A stretch of DNA of 32,265 bases from VRUE01 sp035605695 (GTDB taxonomy: Bacteria; Actinomycetota; Thermoleophilia; Solirubrobacterales; 70-9): NCBI GenBank assembly GCA_035605695.1, contig DATNGZ010000076.1, positions 1 through 32,265 on the forward strand, written 5' to 3'. Under the pieces are notes generated by a model. That model saw only the letters and a list, made by a program, of their open reading frames with translations, was not told where the DNA came from and made no database searches. Positions 22,908 through 31,481 of the stretch are shown here, piece after piece. A program made the translations under genes and the position numbers. Each line of letters begins with the position of its first letter. Position 1 is the stretch's first letter.

Positions 22908-25525
22908 CGACAGCGTGCTTTGGTCTTGATCGGAACCCGCAGCGCACGCCGGGCGCCGTCCTGGCCGGTGGCGGCGAGGGTCGACGCCAGCCCGAGCCGC
23001 CTGCCGTGCCGGCAGAGGTCGGACTTGAGCGAGAACACCCCGTCAGCGCCCCCCGTCATCCGCATCGTGAAGGTCGAAAACCGCATGTCGGGGAGGCCGG
23101 TGAGCACGGTGACGAAATGCCCAGCGCGGTTTTCGGTGCGGCCGGTGATCTGCACGTGCACCCCCTTCGCCGCGAGGCCGATACCGAGGGCCGGCGGCCC
23201 GTCGCCCTCGGGCTGGACGACGTAGACGCCGCCCACCAACGGTTTGCTCAGCAGCGACGTCCGCACCACGGCGGTGCCCACCCGGGCCTCGGGCGGGCAG
23301 GCCCCCAGCGCCGAATCCGGGCGCGAGCAGATCGCTCGCAACGAGGCGAGGTCAAACCCCAACCCGGACGGGAGGGTCATCTTCATCGCCCGCAGGCCCG
23401 TATCCCCCGGCCGCAGGCGGGTCGAAACCCGCAAACCCGGATGGTCGTGCCGGTGTATCGCCCCCGCCCCTTCGAGGGCGAGGTGGAAGCGGGGCCGAAA
23501 CCCGAGGCGGTGACAGCCGCTCAATGGCAGCGGGCTCCTCACCGTCGCCAGAGCGCCATCGCTCGCTTCGATCGTGGCGTCGACTGCCGTCGGGCGACAG
23601 GAGCTCGGGTTGCGGATAAACCCGGGCCTGTCCATGCTGAGGGCGATCGTCTGGAATCTGATCGGAACGCCTTCGATCTGCTCGGGGAGGCTGTCCGTGG
23701 AGACGATGACCCGCCCGGTCCGCCCGCTCACGCTCGCGGTGGCGCGAAACGCGATGGTGCCGAGATCCAGGGGGCCGATGGCCGCGTCAAGCTGGAGCAG
23801 CATGCCGAACGGCGCTCGCCGGTAGGGACCGGTGAGGTACGCGTCCCCACGCAGCGGCACCGGGTTCGGTCCCGACCCCACCGCGGCGAGCACTCCGCCG
23901 ATCCGACTGGTGGCAGGGCAGGTTCCTGCCACCATGTCAGGGTCCGCGCAGGCTTTGATGCTCCCCAGGGCGGCGCTCAGGCCCGCCGGCAGCATCAGCG
24001 CGAACCGTCGTGGAGAGGCTTCGCCGTCCTGGCGAAGCAGACTCACCGATAGCGAGGCGGCACGGCCGATCTCGGTCCTCGAGCTGTGTGTCAGCAGACG
24101 CGGCGCAAACGGCGCCGGGCCAGGGCAGAGCGAGCCAGGAATCTTGGCCGCGATTGCCACCGAGGAGCGCGACTCGACCGTAGCTCCGCCACCGTAGGGC
24201 GCGAACCTGGCGGTGGCTCCCGCCGGGCCACAGCGCAGGGGCGAGGCGAGCAAGGCCCCGGGCCCACCGTCGAAGTTGAGGCTGATGCGACGGAAGGACA
24301 GCTGGGGAAGGTCTGACAGGGTCGCGGAGAATCGACCGGTGACCGGATCGGCGTGCAGAACGCCGACGAACTTGACGACCACCCCCGGTCCCGGCGCGAC
24401 AACGAAAAACCGAAACCGTTCCGACGGTCGTTCCTGGCCGAGGTAGACGAGCCCGCTGAGCGGATCTTTCAACGCTGCCGAGGCAATTTCCACCGTGCCG
24501 ACCCGTGATCCGGAGGGGCAGTGCGCGTCAGCCTTGCTTTCCAGGTCGAGCTGAGCGTCGCTGCAAGACGCGAGTCCCACCGCGCCCGAGGGTGAAACGG
24601 TCAGCCCTTCGGGCAGTTCGATCGTCGCATCCTCGACCAGGGCATCGGCCAGCTCACCGGCGTCGCGTTCTTCGGGGGCGATCATTTCCATCTGCAGACC
24701 GGTGGGGGAATCGGCAACCGGATTGCCGAGCCGCAGCGCGAGCGCCGGTTCGAAGGAGAGATCCGCGCAACCTTCAAGCGGCGCTCCGGTGTCGGTACTC
24801 GCGCTCAACCATGGCGCCCCTTCAAGCCAGGAGCGGGTGCGAAAGGTGAAGATGAGCGGGCCGCACCGGCTCGGCGTCGTCAGCATCGCCCGGCGCGGAA
24901 TCGTGGTCCCAACCTGGTGATCTGCCGGCACTCCCCAGAGTTCCATGTGACCTTCGGTCACGGCCTGTTCGGGCAGATCGTTCGCCCTCATCGTGATGCC
25001 GAAATCGCTGGGGCGCAGTTCCGTCTTCAGCGGAGTCTGGAGGACGGCTTTCGAACCGAAGGCGAGAAATTCACCGGGAGCAGGCTCAAGCTGAAAGGCC
25101 GGCAGTTCAACCTCCCCCCCATCCGCAAACGTGAACCGGAAGGTCCCGACCTGGCTCTGCGGCGGGCAGTCTTCTTTGCCGGCTTCGAAGAGCTCGCGAG
25201 GGCACTCCTCCACGGCGTCCGGGTTGCCACTGAAGCCCGCGGGGAGCTCGAAGACGAAGTCCCTCGCCGAGGTGCCTTCGGAATGCAGCGCGAAGTCAAC
25301 CTGGAGCCGATCGGGATGGGAGCCCGCGCGGTTCTCCGGATGGCCTTCGGCGTCGAGCATCCTGGCGGTGAAGCTGCCGGGCACGATTTCGAATTCGGCG
25401 GCCTGGGAAACAGCCGGGACGGTGATCGCGAGAAGCCCGAAGAAGGCAAGCAGCGCTGCCAATCCCCTGCGTCCCTGAAGAGTCACACGTCCCCTTGCCA
25501 TGGCCTCGGGAATCCGTTCCAACAC
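22904..25525 (-). CDS. Secreted Cys-pair repeat protein, paralogue of the gene at 1-2602
   Basis: 873 residues from a GTG at 25525; an ATG at 25501 (residue 9) is an alternative start, and neither has a good ribosome site. A signal peptide (about 20-42, LAALLAFFGLLAITVPAVSQA) is followed by four Cys-pair modules: C108/C120, C321/C336, C526/C536 and C733/C743. In each, the second Cys begins a CP-x-x-(S/A)-(R/Q)-(I/V)-G run. The later ones continue into 'PLSGLVYLG', 'PLRGDAYLTGPYRRAP' or 'PLVGGVYVVQP'. The same modules occur in the secreted protein at the left edge. The Cys pairs suit disulfides in an exported protein. Its function is unknown. ATGA coupling to the MMPL gene suggests they work together or share regulation. 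Confidence 0.87.
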   Translation of the reverse strand: MLERIPEAMARGRVTLQGRRGLAALLAFFGLLAITVPAVSQAAEFEIVPGSFTARMLDAEGHPENRAGSHPDRLQVDFALHSEGTSARDFVFELPAGFSGNPDAVEECPRELFEAGKEDCPPQSQVGTFRFTFADGGEVELPAFQLEPAPGEFLAFGSKAVLQTPLKTELRPSDFGITMRANDLPEQAVTEGHMELWGVPADHQVGTTIPRRAMLTTPSRCGPLIFTFRTRSWLEGAPWLSASTDTGAPLEGCADLSFEPALALRLGNPVADSPTGLQMEMIAPEERDAGELADALVEDATIELPEGLTVSPSGAVGLASCSDAQLDLESKADAHCPSGSRVGTVEIASAALKDPLSGLVYLGQERPSERFRFFVVAPGPGVVVKFVGVLHADPVTGRFSATLSDLPQLSFRRISLNFDGGPGALLASPLRCGPAGATARFAPYGGGATVESRSSVAIAAKIPGSLCPGPAPFAPRLLTHSSRTEIGRAASLSVSLLRQDGEASPRRFALMLPAGLSAALGSIKACADPDMVAGTCPATSRIGGVLAAVGSGPNPVPLRGDAYLTGPYRRAPFGMLLQLDAAIGPLDLGTIAFRATASVSGRTGRVIVSTDSLPEQIEGVPIRFQTIALSMDRPGFIRNPSSCRPTAVDATIEASDGALATVRSPLPLSGCHRLGFRPRFHLALEGAGAIHRHDHPGLRVSTRLRPGDTGLRAMKMTLPSGLGFDLASLRAICSRPDSALGACPPEARVGTAVVRTSLLSKPLVGGVYVVQPEGDGPPALGIGLAAKGVHVQITGRTENRAGHFVTVLTGLPDMRFSTFTMRMTGGADGVFSLKSDLCRHGRRLGLASTLAATGQDGARRALRVPIKTKARCR

Positions 25526-25602
25526 CCCGAGAGCGATCGTTCAGGCTATGCAGGGACGCCGCGCCCAACAAGCTTTATTGCCAAAGATGTGAATAAGGGC
25601 GG

Positions 25603-26283
25603 TCAGGCCGGAAAACCGTGCTCGACCGAGTCCAACGCCCAGTCGGCGCCGGCTGCTCGCAGCGCCGCGACGCTGTAGCTGCCGGTGGCGACGCCGACCA
25701 CGGCGATGCCGGCGCCGTGGCCCGCCTTGACGTCACGCGGCGTGTCACCGATGGCGATGCAGGCGCGATCGGCGAGGGCGCCGCCGGAAACGACCTCGCC
25801 CCGGCGCAGCGCGGTCTTCGTCACCTCCGTGCGATCGGCTGAATCGGAGCCGTAACCGCCGAAGGAGAAGAAGCGGTTGAGGCGGGCGCGAGCGAGCTTG
25901 ACGTGGGCGGCTGCCTCGACGTTGCCGGTGACGAGACCGAGCAGGACGCCCTCCTCGATCAACCTCGGCAGCAGCGCCTCGATCCCCGGCATGACCCGGT
26001 AGCCGGCGGACTCGGCGACGGCATCGGGCAGGTGCTTGAGGTAACAGCCGATCGCCTTCGAGCGCTCTGCCTGGCTGCCCTCGCGGCCGATCACCTCGCG
26101 GAAGATGATCGACGCGATCTCGGGATCGGTCATGCCAGCGTCGGTGTGCTCGGCGATGTCGGCCTCGACTCCGTGCAATTCCTCGAAGGCGCGCTGCCAG
26201 GCGACGCCGCCGGCGCCCCCCGTAACCAGCAGCGTCCCGTCGATATCGAAGAGGACGGCGCGGATCGCGCCTGCCTCACTCAC
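25603..26283 (-). CDS. HAD-superfamily phosphatase (phosphoglycolate-phosphatase-like)
   Basis: 226 residues. Motif I is VLFDIDGTLL with D13 and D15; motif II is VTGN (T119). Motif IV is IGDTPRDVKAG with D180 and D184. A helical cap lies between motifs I and II (about 25-95). This matches the Gph/beta-phosphoglucomutase branch, which hydrolyses small phosphate esters. The exact substrate cannot be told. The start is GTG and overlaps the cydB stop by eight bases (GTGAGTGA), so it is translated with the oxidase operon. Given the sugar-phosphate genes at the head of the operon, a sugar-phosphate substrate is possible but unproven. Confidence 0.88.
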   Translation of the reverse strand: MSEAGAIRAVLFDIDGTLLVTGGAGGVAWQRAFEELHGVEADIAEHTDAGMTDPEIASIIFREVIGREGSQAERSKAIGCYLKHLPDAVAESAGYRVMPGIEALLPRLIEEGVLLGLVTGNVEAAAHVKLARARLNRFFSFGGYGSDSADRTEVTKTALRRGEVVSGGALADRACIAIGDTPRDVKAGHGAGIAVVGVATGSYSVAALRAAGADWALDSVEHGFPA

Positions 26284-27295
26284 TCAACAGCTCCTTCTGC
26301 GAGAGCCAGTAGAGCAGGCCGAGGGCAGGCAGGACGAGGATCGCGGCGGCGATGAAGACGACGATCACGCTCGAGAGGGTGTCCGGGGGCGCCGCCGACT
26401 GGGCGATCTTCAGCGAGGTTGGGATCAGGTAGGGGAACTGGGCCACGCCCCAGCCCCAGATCACCGCGATCACGGCGCCGGCGGAGAGCGGGCGCAGGAG
26501 GTGGGACGACGTGGCGATCGGGCGGCGGGCTGCCGAGAGGAGCAGCGCGAGGACGCCGATCCCGCAGAGCGCCGAGAGAACCACGAGGGGCAGGCCCTCG
26601 TCAATGAGGCGGTCGAAGATGTAGCGGGCTTCGGCGTGGAGCTCGACCAAGCCGAAGGCCGCGGCGATGCCGGCGACTCCGGCCGCGATCAAGGCGCGGC
26701 GGGCGAAGTAGCGCTGCATGTCCGCTTCGCCGGAACGGCGGGCGTCGCCAATCAGGAAGACGGCGGAGAGGTAGGCGCCGCTGGCGACAAACATCGCCCC
26801 GGTCAGCAGCGGCAGCGGCGCCAGCCAGCTCGAGAAGGGAGCACCGTTGCCGTCGCCGGGCACGTTGCCGGCGGCGATCGCGCCGACCGCCGCGCCCATG
26901 AAGAAGGGGGTGAGCAGAGAGGAGATCGCGAAGCTGGCGCCGGCTGCACGGCGGCCCGAGAGGCCCTCGATCGACTTGCGGAAGGCGAAGCCGGCGCCGC
27001 GCAGGACGATCCCGACCGCGGCCAGGGCGATCGGCACGTAGAGGGTCGTCATCACGGCGCTGAAGGCGGGTGGGAAGGCGGTCCAGAGGATGACGAGGAT
27101 GAAGATCAACCAGACGTGGTTGGCCTCCCAGACCGGTGTCAGCGAACGCTGGATCAACGCCCGCGGCCGCTCGCCCCGCTCGGCTCCGCCGGCGACCAGA
27201 TCCCAGAAGCCGCCGCCGAAGTCCGCCCCGCCAAAGAGCGCGTAGAAGGTCGCCCCGACCCAGAGAATCACGGCACACAAATCGGCCCGCGTCAC
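26276..27295 (-). CDS. cydB: Cytochrome bd oxidase subunit II
   Basis: 339 residues, within the normal range of subunit II. About eight membrane helices are visible. Family landmarks include 'FGGADFGGGFWDL' near residues 21-33 and 'PVWEANHVWLIF' at 54-65. CydB carries no haem ligands of its own in characterised enzymes but is required with CydA for quinol:O2 oxidoreductase activity in the inner membrane. The GTG start has GGGAGG eight bases upstream. It lies 49 bp after cydA in the same direction, and that gap holds an inverted repeat. No cydX or cydDC genes are seen here. Confidence 0.95.
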   Translation of the reverse strand: MTRADLCAVILWVGATFYALFGGADFGGGFWDLVAGGAERGERPRALIQRSLTPVWEANHVWLIFILVILWTAFPPAFSAVMTTLYVPIALAAVGIVLRGAGFAFRKSIEGLSGRRAAGASFAISSLLTPFFMGAAVGAIAAGNVPGDGNGAPFSSWLAPLPLLTGAMFVASGAYLSAVFLIGDARRSGEADMQRYFARRALIAAGVAGIAAAFGLVELHAEARYIFDRLIDEGLPLVVLSALCGIGVLALLLSAARRPIATSSHLLRPLSAGAVIAVIWGWGVAQFPYLIPTSLKIAQSAAPPDTLSSVIVVFIAAAILVLPALGLLYWLSQKELLSE

Positions 27296-27323
27296 CGCGT
27301 CAACCTCCCGCCGGCGGGCCTCA

Positions 27324-27344
27324 AACGTGACATATCGACACGTT
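27324..27344. repeat. Inverted repeat in the cydA-cydB gap
   Basis: AACGTG and CACGTT are perfect 6-bp arms around a 9-base centre. The right-hand arm ends one base before the cydA stop at 27345-27347. A second palindrome, CCCGCCGGCGGG (27307-27318), overlaps the cydB ribosome site. These could form RNA structures that set the CydA:CydB ratio, or be a regulator site. Confidence 0.4.
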
Positions 27345-28733
27345 CTAGGCCCATCGGCCCTCCTTTTGCGGAGCGTAGGGGGTGCCCTCGGGGTCGGCGG
27401 CGCCCTCGCGCCAGCGGCGCGACATGGCGCGCAGGACGAGGATCGCGGTCGTGCCGAGCGCGGCGTAGAGCAGCAGCACTAGGGCGAAGCTGAACCAGAT
27501 CCCCTTCGCCTCTGTCACCGCTTCGGAGGTGCGCATATAGCCCTGCACGATCCAGGGCTGGCGGCCGACCTCGGTGACGATCCAGCCGCACCAGAGCGCC
27601 AGCACGGCGCCGGCGCCGGAGACCGCCACCGCGCGCAGGAACCAGGGCGTCTGCGGGATCTCCCGCCGTCGCCACCAGACGAAGGCGAGCCAGAGGCCGA
27701 GCGCGAGCAGGGCGGTGCCGATCCCGACCATCGCGTCGAAGGCGAGGTGCAGCATCGTGTTCGCGGGCGGTCGCTGATCGACGGGGATGTCCTCGAGGCC
27801 GATCACCTTGGTGTCGGCGCTGAAGCCGACCAGGAAGGAGTCGAGGTCGGGGATCGGGATCGCGCCCTTGACCCCATCCGAGGTGCAGATGCCGCCGACG
27901 TACTCGGTCTGGTGGGTGCCGGTCTCCTCGATGCACTCCATGCCGGCGAACTTGGCCGGCTGGTGATCGGCGACGGAGCGGGCGGCGGTATCGCCGACGA
28001 AGAGCTGGATCGGGGTGACGATGCAGGCGATCGTCAGCGGGATCAGCAGGCCGAGCCGGTGCAGGCGGTCACGTCTGCCCTTCAGCATCCCGACCGCGTA
28101 GATCGAGGCGACGAGGAAGCCGACCACCATGTAAGCGGCGAGGATCATGTGCGGCACCTCGTAACCGGTCGCCGGGTTGAACAGAACCTTCAGCGGCTCG
28201 ACGTCGACGACTTTGCCGGCGGCGTCGAGGGTGAAGCCCTGCGGCTGGTTCATCCAGGAATTGGCAGCGACGACCGAGAAGGCACCGCCGATACCGGTGA
28301 TGACCATCGGCACCCCGGCCCAGAAGTGCGCCCAGTCGCCGAGCCGCTTCCAGCCGTAGATGTAGATCGCCAGGAAGATCGCCTCGAGGAAGAAGAAGAT
28401 CCCCTCGATCGCGAAGGCGATCCCGAACACGGAGCCGAAGCGGTGCTCGAACTGCGGCCAGAGCAGCCCGAACTCGAAGCTGAGCACGGTGCCGGTGACG
28501 GCGCCGACGGCAAAGGTGACCGCCATCGCCTTCGACCAGCGGCGGGCCAGCTCCATCGCGTCGGCGTCTTCGCGTTTGAGCCCGATGTAGTTGGCGACGA
28601 GGATCGTCGCCGGCAGAGCGACGCCGATACAGGAGAGGACGATGTGGAAGCCCAGCGTGAACGCCATCTGCTCACGCGCGGCGAGCAGATTGGACGCCGA
28701 CGCCGCCAGCGGGAGCGCGTCGAGCGAGGGCAT
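27345..28733 (-). CDS. cydA: Cytochrome bd oxidase subunit I
   Basis: 462 residues, membrane quinol oxidase subunit carrying the three haems. Expected ligands and conserved residues are visible: H30 (LGFHIVL), H195 (EVPHMIL), M335 (AFDAMVG), E388 in the TEVGRQPW block (GRQPW 390-394), and K261/E266 in the Q-loop KFAGME. The Q-loop is of the short type. It reduces O2 to water with quinol electrons and high affinity, without pumping protons. The ATG at 28733 starts ten bases after the pgi stop, with GGGGAG in between. It is therefore probably in the same transcript as tkt-tal-pgi. Confidence 0.96.
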   Translation of the reverse strand: MPSLDALPLAASASNLLAAREQMAFTLGFHIVLSCIGVALPATILVANYIGLKREDADAMELARRWSKAMAVTFAVGAVTGTVLSFEFGLLWPQFEHRFGSVFGIAFAIEGIFFFLEAIFLAIYIYGWKRLGDWAHFWAGVPMVITGIGGAFSVVAANSWMNQPQGFTLDAAGKVVDVEPLKVLFNPATGYEVPHMILAAYMVVGFLVASIYAVGMLKGRRDRLHRLGLLIPLTIACIVTPIQLFVGDTAARSVADHQPAKFAGMECIEETGTHQTEYVGGICTSDGVKGAIPIPDLDSFLVGFSADTKVIGLEDIPVDQRPPANTMLHLAFDAMVGIGTALLALGLWLAFVWWRRREIPQTPWFLRAVAVSGAGAVLALWCGWIVTEVGRQPWIVQGYMRTSEAVTEAKGIWFSFALVLLLYAALGTTAILVLRAMSRRWREGAADPEGTPYAPQKEGRWA

Positions 28734-28743
28734 CTGGTCGAGC

Positions 28744-30384
28744 CTACTCCCCGCGGCGGGCGCCGCGGTAACGGTGGATCAGCGCGTTGGTTGAGCTGTC
28801 GTGGCCCAGCTTCGGCTCCTCGTCGGCCTCGAGCTCGGGGATGATCGCCACGGCAAGGGCCTTGCCCAGCTCGACCCCCCACTGGTCGAAGGAGTCGATC
28901 CCCCAGATCGCCCCCTGGGTGAAGACGCTGTGCTCGTAGAGGGCGACCAGGGTGCCGAGGGTGTGGGGGTCGAGCCGCTCGGCGAGGATCGTGTTGGAGG
29001 GGCGGTTGCCCTCCATCACCCGGTGCGGGACGACGTTCCCCGTCGTGCCCTCGGCGCGTACCTGCTCCGCCGTCTTGCCGAAGGCGAGCGCCTCGCTCTG
29101 GGCGAAGACGTTTGACATCAGCAGGTCGTGGTGACGGCCGAGCGGGTTGTTGGAGTGGAAGAAGCCGATGAAGTCGCAGGGAATAAGCCGCGTGCCCTGG
29201 TGGATCAGCTGGTAGAAGGAGTGCTGGCCGTTGGTCCCCGGCTCACCCCAGAAAATCGCCCCGGTGTCGTAGTCGACGCGGGCGCCATCCAAAGTGACGT
29301 GCTTGCCGTTGGACTCCATCGTCAACTGCTGCAAATAAGCCGGGAAGCGGTGCAGGTACTGGTCGTAGGGGAAGACGCCGCACGTCTGGGCGCCGAAGAA
29401 ATCGCCGTACCAGACGCTCAGCAGCCCCATCAGCGCTGGCAAGTTCGCGGCCAGCGGCGCCTCGCGGAAGTGCTCGTCCATCGCGTGGAAGCCGGCCAAC
29501 ATCTCCTCGAAGCGAGCCGGCCCGATCGCCAGCATGGTCGAGAGGCCGATCGCCGAGTCCATCGAGTAGCGGCCGCCCACCCACTCCCAGAAGCCGAACA
29601 TGTTCTCGGTATCGATGCCGAATTTCGAGACCTCGTCTGCGTTGGTCGAAACAGCGACGAAGTGCTTGGCGACCGCGGCCTCGTCACCGCCGAGGCCAGC
29701 CAGCGACCACTCGCGGGCGGTGCGGGCGTTGGTCATCGTCTCCAGCGTGGTGAAGGTCTTCGAGGAGATGACGAAGAGGGTCTCCTCGGGATCGAGATCG
29801 CGGGTCGACTCGGCGAAGTCGGTGCCGTCGACGTTGGAGACGAAACGGAAGGTCATCTCGCGCCGGGCGTAGTGGCGCAGCGCCTCGTAGGCCATCACCG
29901 GGCCGAGGTCGGAGCCGCCGATGCCGACGTTAACGACGTTGCGGATCGGCTTACCGGTGTGGCCTTTCCACTCGCCCGAGCGGACGCGCTCGGCGAAGGC
30001 GGCCATGCGGTCGAGCGTCTCGTGCACCTCTTTGACCACGTCGACCCCGTCGACAATCAGCGAGCGCCCGCGCGGCATCCGCAGCGCCACGTGCAACACG
30101 GCGCGGTCCTCGGAGACGTTGATGTGCTCGCCGGCGAACATCGCCTCGCGCCGCTGCTCGACGCCGCACTCCTCGGCCAGCTGGCCGAGCAGCATCAGCG
30201 TCTCGTCGGTGATCCGGTTCTTGGAGAAGTCGAGGTGGAGGCCGGCGCCGTCGGCGACGAGGCGCTCGCCGCGCGCCGCATCGGCGGCGAAGAGGTCACG
30301 CAGGTGCTGCCCCTCGATCTGGGCGAAGTGCTGCTCGAGTGCCGCCCAGGCGGGCTGCCGGCGCAGCGCCGGCGCTTCGCTCAC
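28744..30384 (-). CDS. pgi: Glucose-6-phosphate isomerase
   Basis: 546 residues from the GTG at 30384. This start overlaps the tal stop as GTGA. Longer starts upstream would lie inside tal and are unlikely. The enzyme interconverts glucose-6-phosphate and fructose-6-phosphate in the cytoplasm. Both family signatures are intact: GEPGTNGQHSFYQ near 380-392 and GIDSFDQWGVELGK at 495-508. The counterparts of the catalytic Glu (381), His (419, in GRHHDLLMSN) and Lys (508) are present. Length is normal for the long bacterial form. It is linked upstream to tal and tkt and downstream to cydA. Confidence 0.97.
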   Translation of the reverse strand: MSEAPALRRQPAWAALEQHFAQIEGQHLRDLFAADAARGERLVADGAGLHLDFSKNRITDETLMLLGQLAEECGVEQRREAMFAGEHINVSEDRAVLHVALRMPRGRSLIVDGVDVVKEVHETLDRMAAFAERVRSGEWKGHTGKPIRNVVNVGIGGSDLGPVMAYEALRHYARREMTFRFVSNVDGTDFAESTRDLDPEETLFVISSKTFTTLETMTNARTAREWSLAGLGGDEAAVAKHFVAVSTNADEVSKFGIDTENMFGFWEWVGGRYSMDSAIGLSTMLAIGPARFEEMLAGFHAMDEHFREAPLAANLPALMGLLSVWYGDFFGAQTCGVFPYDQYLHRFPAYLQQLTMESNGKHVTLDGARVDYDTGAIFWGEPGTNGQHSFYQLIHQGTRLIPCDFIGFFHSNNPLGRHHDLLMSNVFAQSEALAFGKTAEQVRAEGTTGNVVPHRVMEGNRPSNTILAERLDPHTLGTLVALYEHSVFTQGAIWGIDSFDQWGVELGKALAVAIIPELEADEEPKLGHDSSTNALIHRYRGARRGE

Positions 30385-31481
30385 GCGCGCGTCCCAGCCT
30401 GCGACTCGATCGTCTTCAGCATCTCGTCCCACGACTTCGCGAAGGCCTCCTTGCCCTCCTCCTGCAGCCGCTTGGCAAGCGCGTCGACGTCGATGCCGGC
30501 ATCGCCGAACTGCGCCAGCACCTGATCGCAGTCGCCGCCATTGACGGGAACCAGCGCGCCGACCTCGCCGTGATCGGCAAAGGCGTGCAGGGTCGGCTCG
30601 GGCATCGTGTTGACCGTGAAGGGCGAGGCGAAGCCCTCGATGTAGAGGGTGTCGGAGGCGTCGGGGTCCTTGGTTCCGGTGCTGGCCCAGAGCAGACGCT
30701 GCGGCCGAGCGCCCTCGTTCATCAGACGCTGCACCCGCTGCGAGTCGAGTAGCTCGCGGTAGGCGCGGTAGGCCTGGAAGCCGATCGCCAGGCCGAGGCG
30801 GTTGTGCAGCTCGTCGGGCACTTCGCCTGCGACGGCGACGTCCCAGCGGCTCATGAAAATCGAGGCGACGGAGGCGATGTCGGCGCTGAGGCCAGCCTCT
30901 ATCCGACGCTCGATCCCCTTCATGTAGGCGTCGGCCGCGGCGAGGTATTGCTCCGCGTCGAACAGCAGCGTGACGTTGATCGGGATGCCGGCGAAGATCG
31001 ACTCCTCGATCGCCGTGAGGCCGGCCTCTGTGCCCGGGATCTTGATGAAGAGGTTGTCGCGCTCCGCCTTTGCGTGCAGGGCGGCGGCCTCCTCGATCGT
31101 CGCCTCGGCGTCGTCGGCGATCAGCGGCGAAACCTCGAGCGAGCAGTAGCCGTCGACGCCGGCGGTGCGCTCGTGGGCGCCTTTGAAGAGGTTGGTCGCG
31201 TCGCGCAGGTCGGCAAGGGCCAACTCGAAGAAGATCCGCTCGGTCGGGGTGGCGCCGATTCCCTCCTCAGTCACGGCGCTGGCGCTCAGCTCGGCGATCT
31301 GCTCGTCATAGGCATCGCCGCCGGAGATCGCCTTGTCGAAGATCGTCGGGTTGGAGGTGAGGCCGGTCACCGAGAGCTCCTCGATGTAGCCCTGCAGGGT
31401 GCCGTCGGCCAGCATCGTGCGGGTGATGTTGTCGAGCCAGAGGCTCTGGCCAATGTCGTGCAGCTTCGCGGTCGGCTTCAT
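30381..31481 (-). CDS. tal: Transaldolase, long actinobacterial type
   Basis: 366 residues. The enzyme moves a dihydroxyacetone unit between sedoheptulose-7-phosphate and glyceraldehyde-3-phosphate in the non-oxidative pentose phosphate pathway. The Schiff-base lysine is K147 in NLFIKIPGT. LTSNPTIF (41-48) and TLLFDAEQY are further family motifs. The length fits the long subfamily often found next to tkt and pgi in actinobacteria. The ATG overlaps the tkt stop as ATGA (31481-31478). The stop overlaps the pgi start as GTGA. Translation of the three is thus probably coupled. Confidence 0.96.
   Translation of the reverse strand: MKPTAKLHDIGQSLWLDNITRTMLADGTLQGYIEELSVTGLTSNPTIFDKAISGGDAYDEQIAELSASAVTEEGIGATPTERIFFELALADLRDATNLFKGAHERTAGVDGYCSLEVSPLIADDAEATIEEAAALHAKAERDNLFIKIPGTEAGLTAIEESIFAGIPINVTLLFDAEQYLAAADAYMKGIERRIEAGLSADIASVASIFMSRWDVAVAGEVPDELHNRLGLAIGFQAYRAYRELLDSQRVQRLMNEGARPQRLLWASTGTKDPDASDTLYIEGFASPFTVNTMPEPTLHAFADHGEVGALVPVNGGDCDQVLAQFGDAGIDVDALAKRLQEEGKEAFAKSWDEMLKTIESQAGTRA

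Noticed and set aside
26105..27493. Long open frame opposite cydB and the HAD gene (462 codons)
   Set aside because: Low-complexity Gly/Asp/Glu/Arg product across two strongly supported genes; an antisense shadow.
29128..30525. Long open frame opposite pgi (465 codons)
   Set aside because: It is the antisense of a clear pgi gene, has no recognisable domain and is rich in Val/Gly/Asp/Arg, as expected of antisense frames in GC-rich coding DNA.
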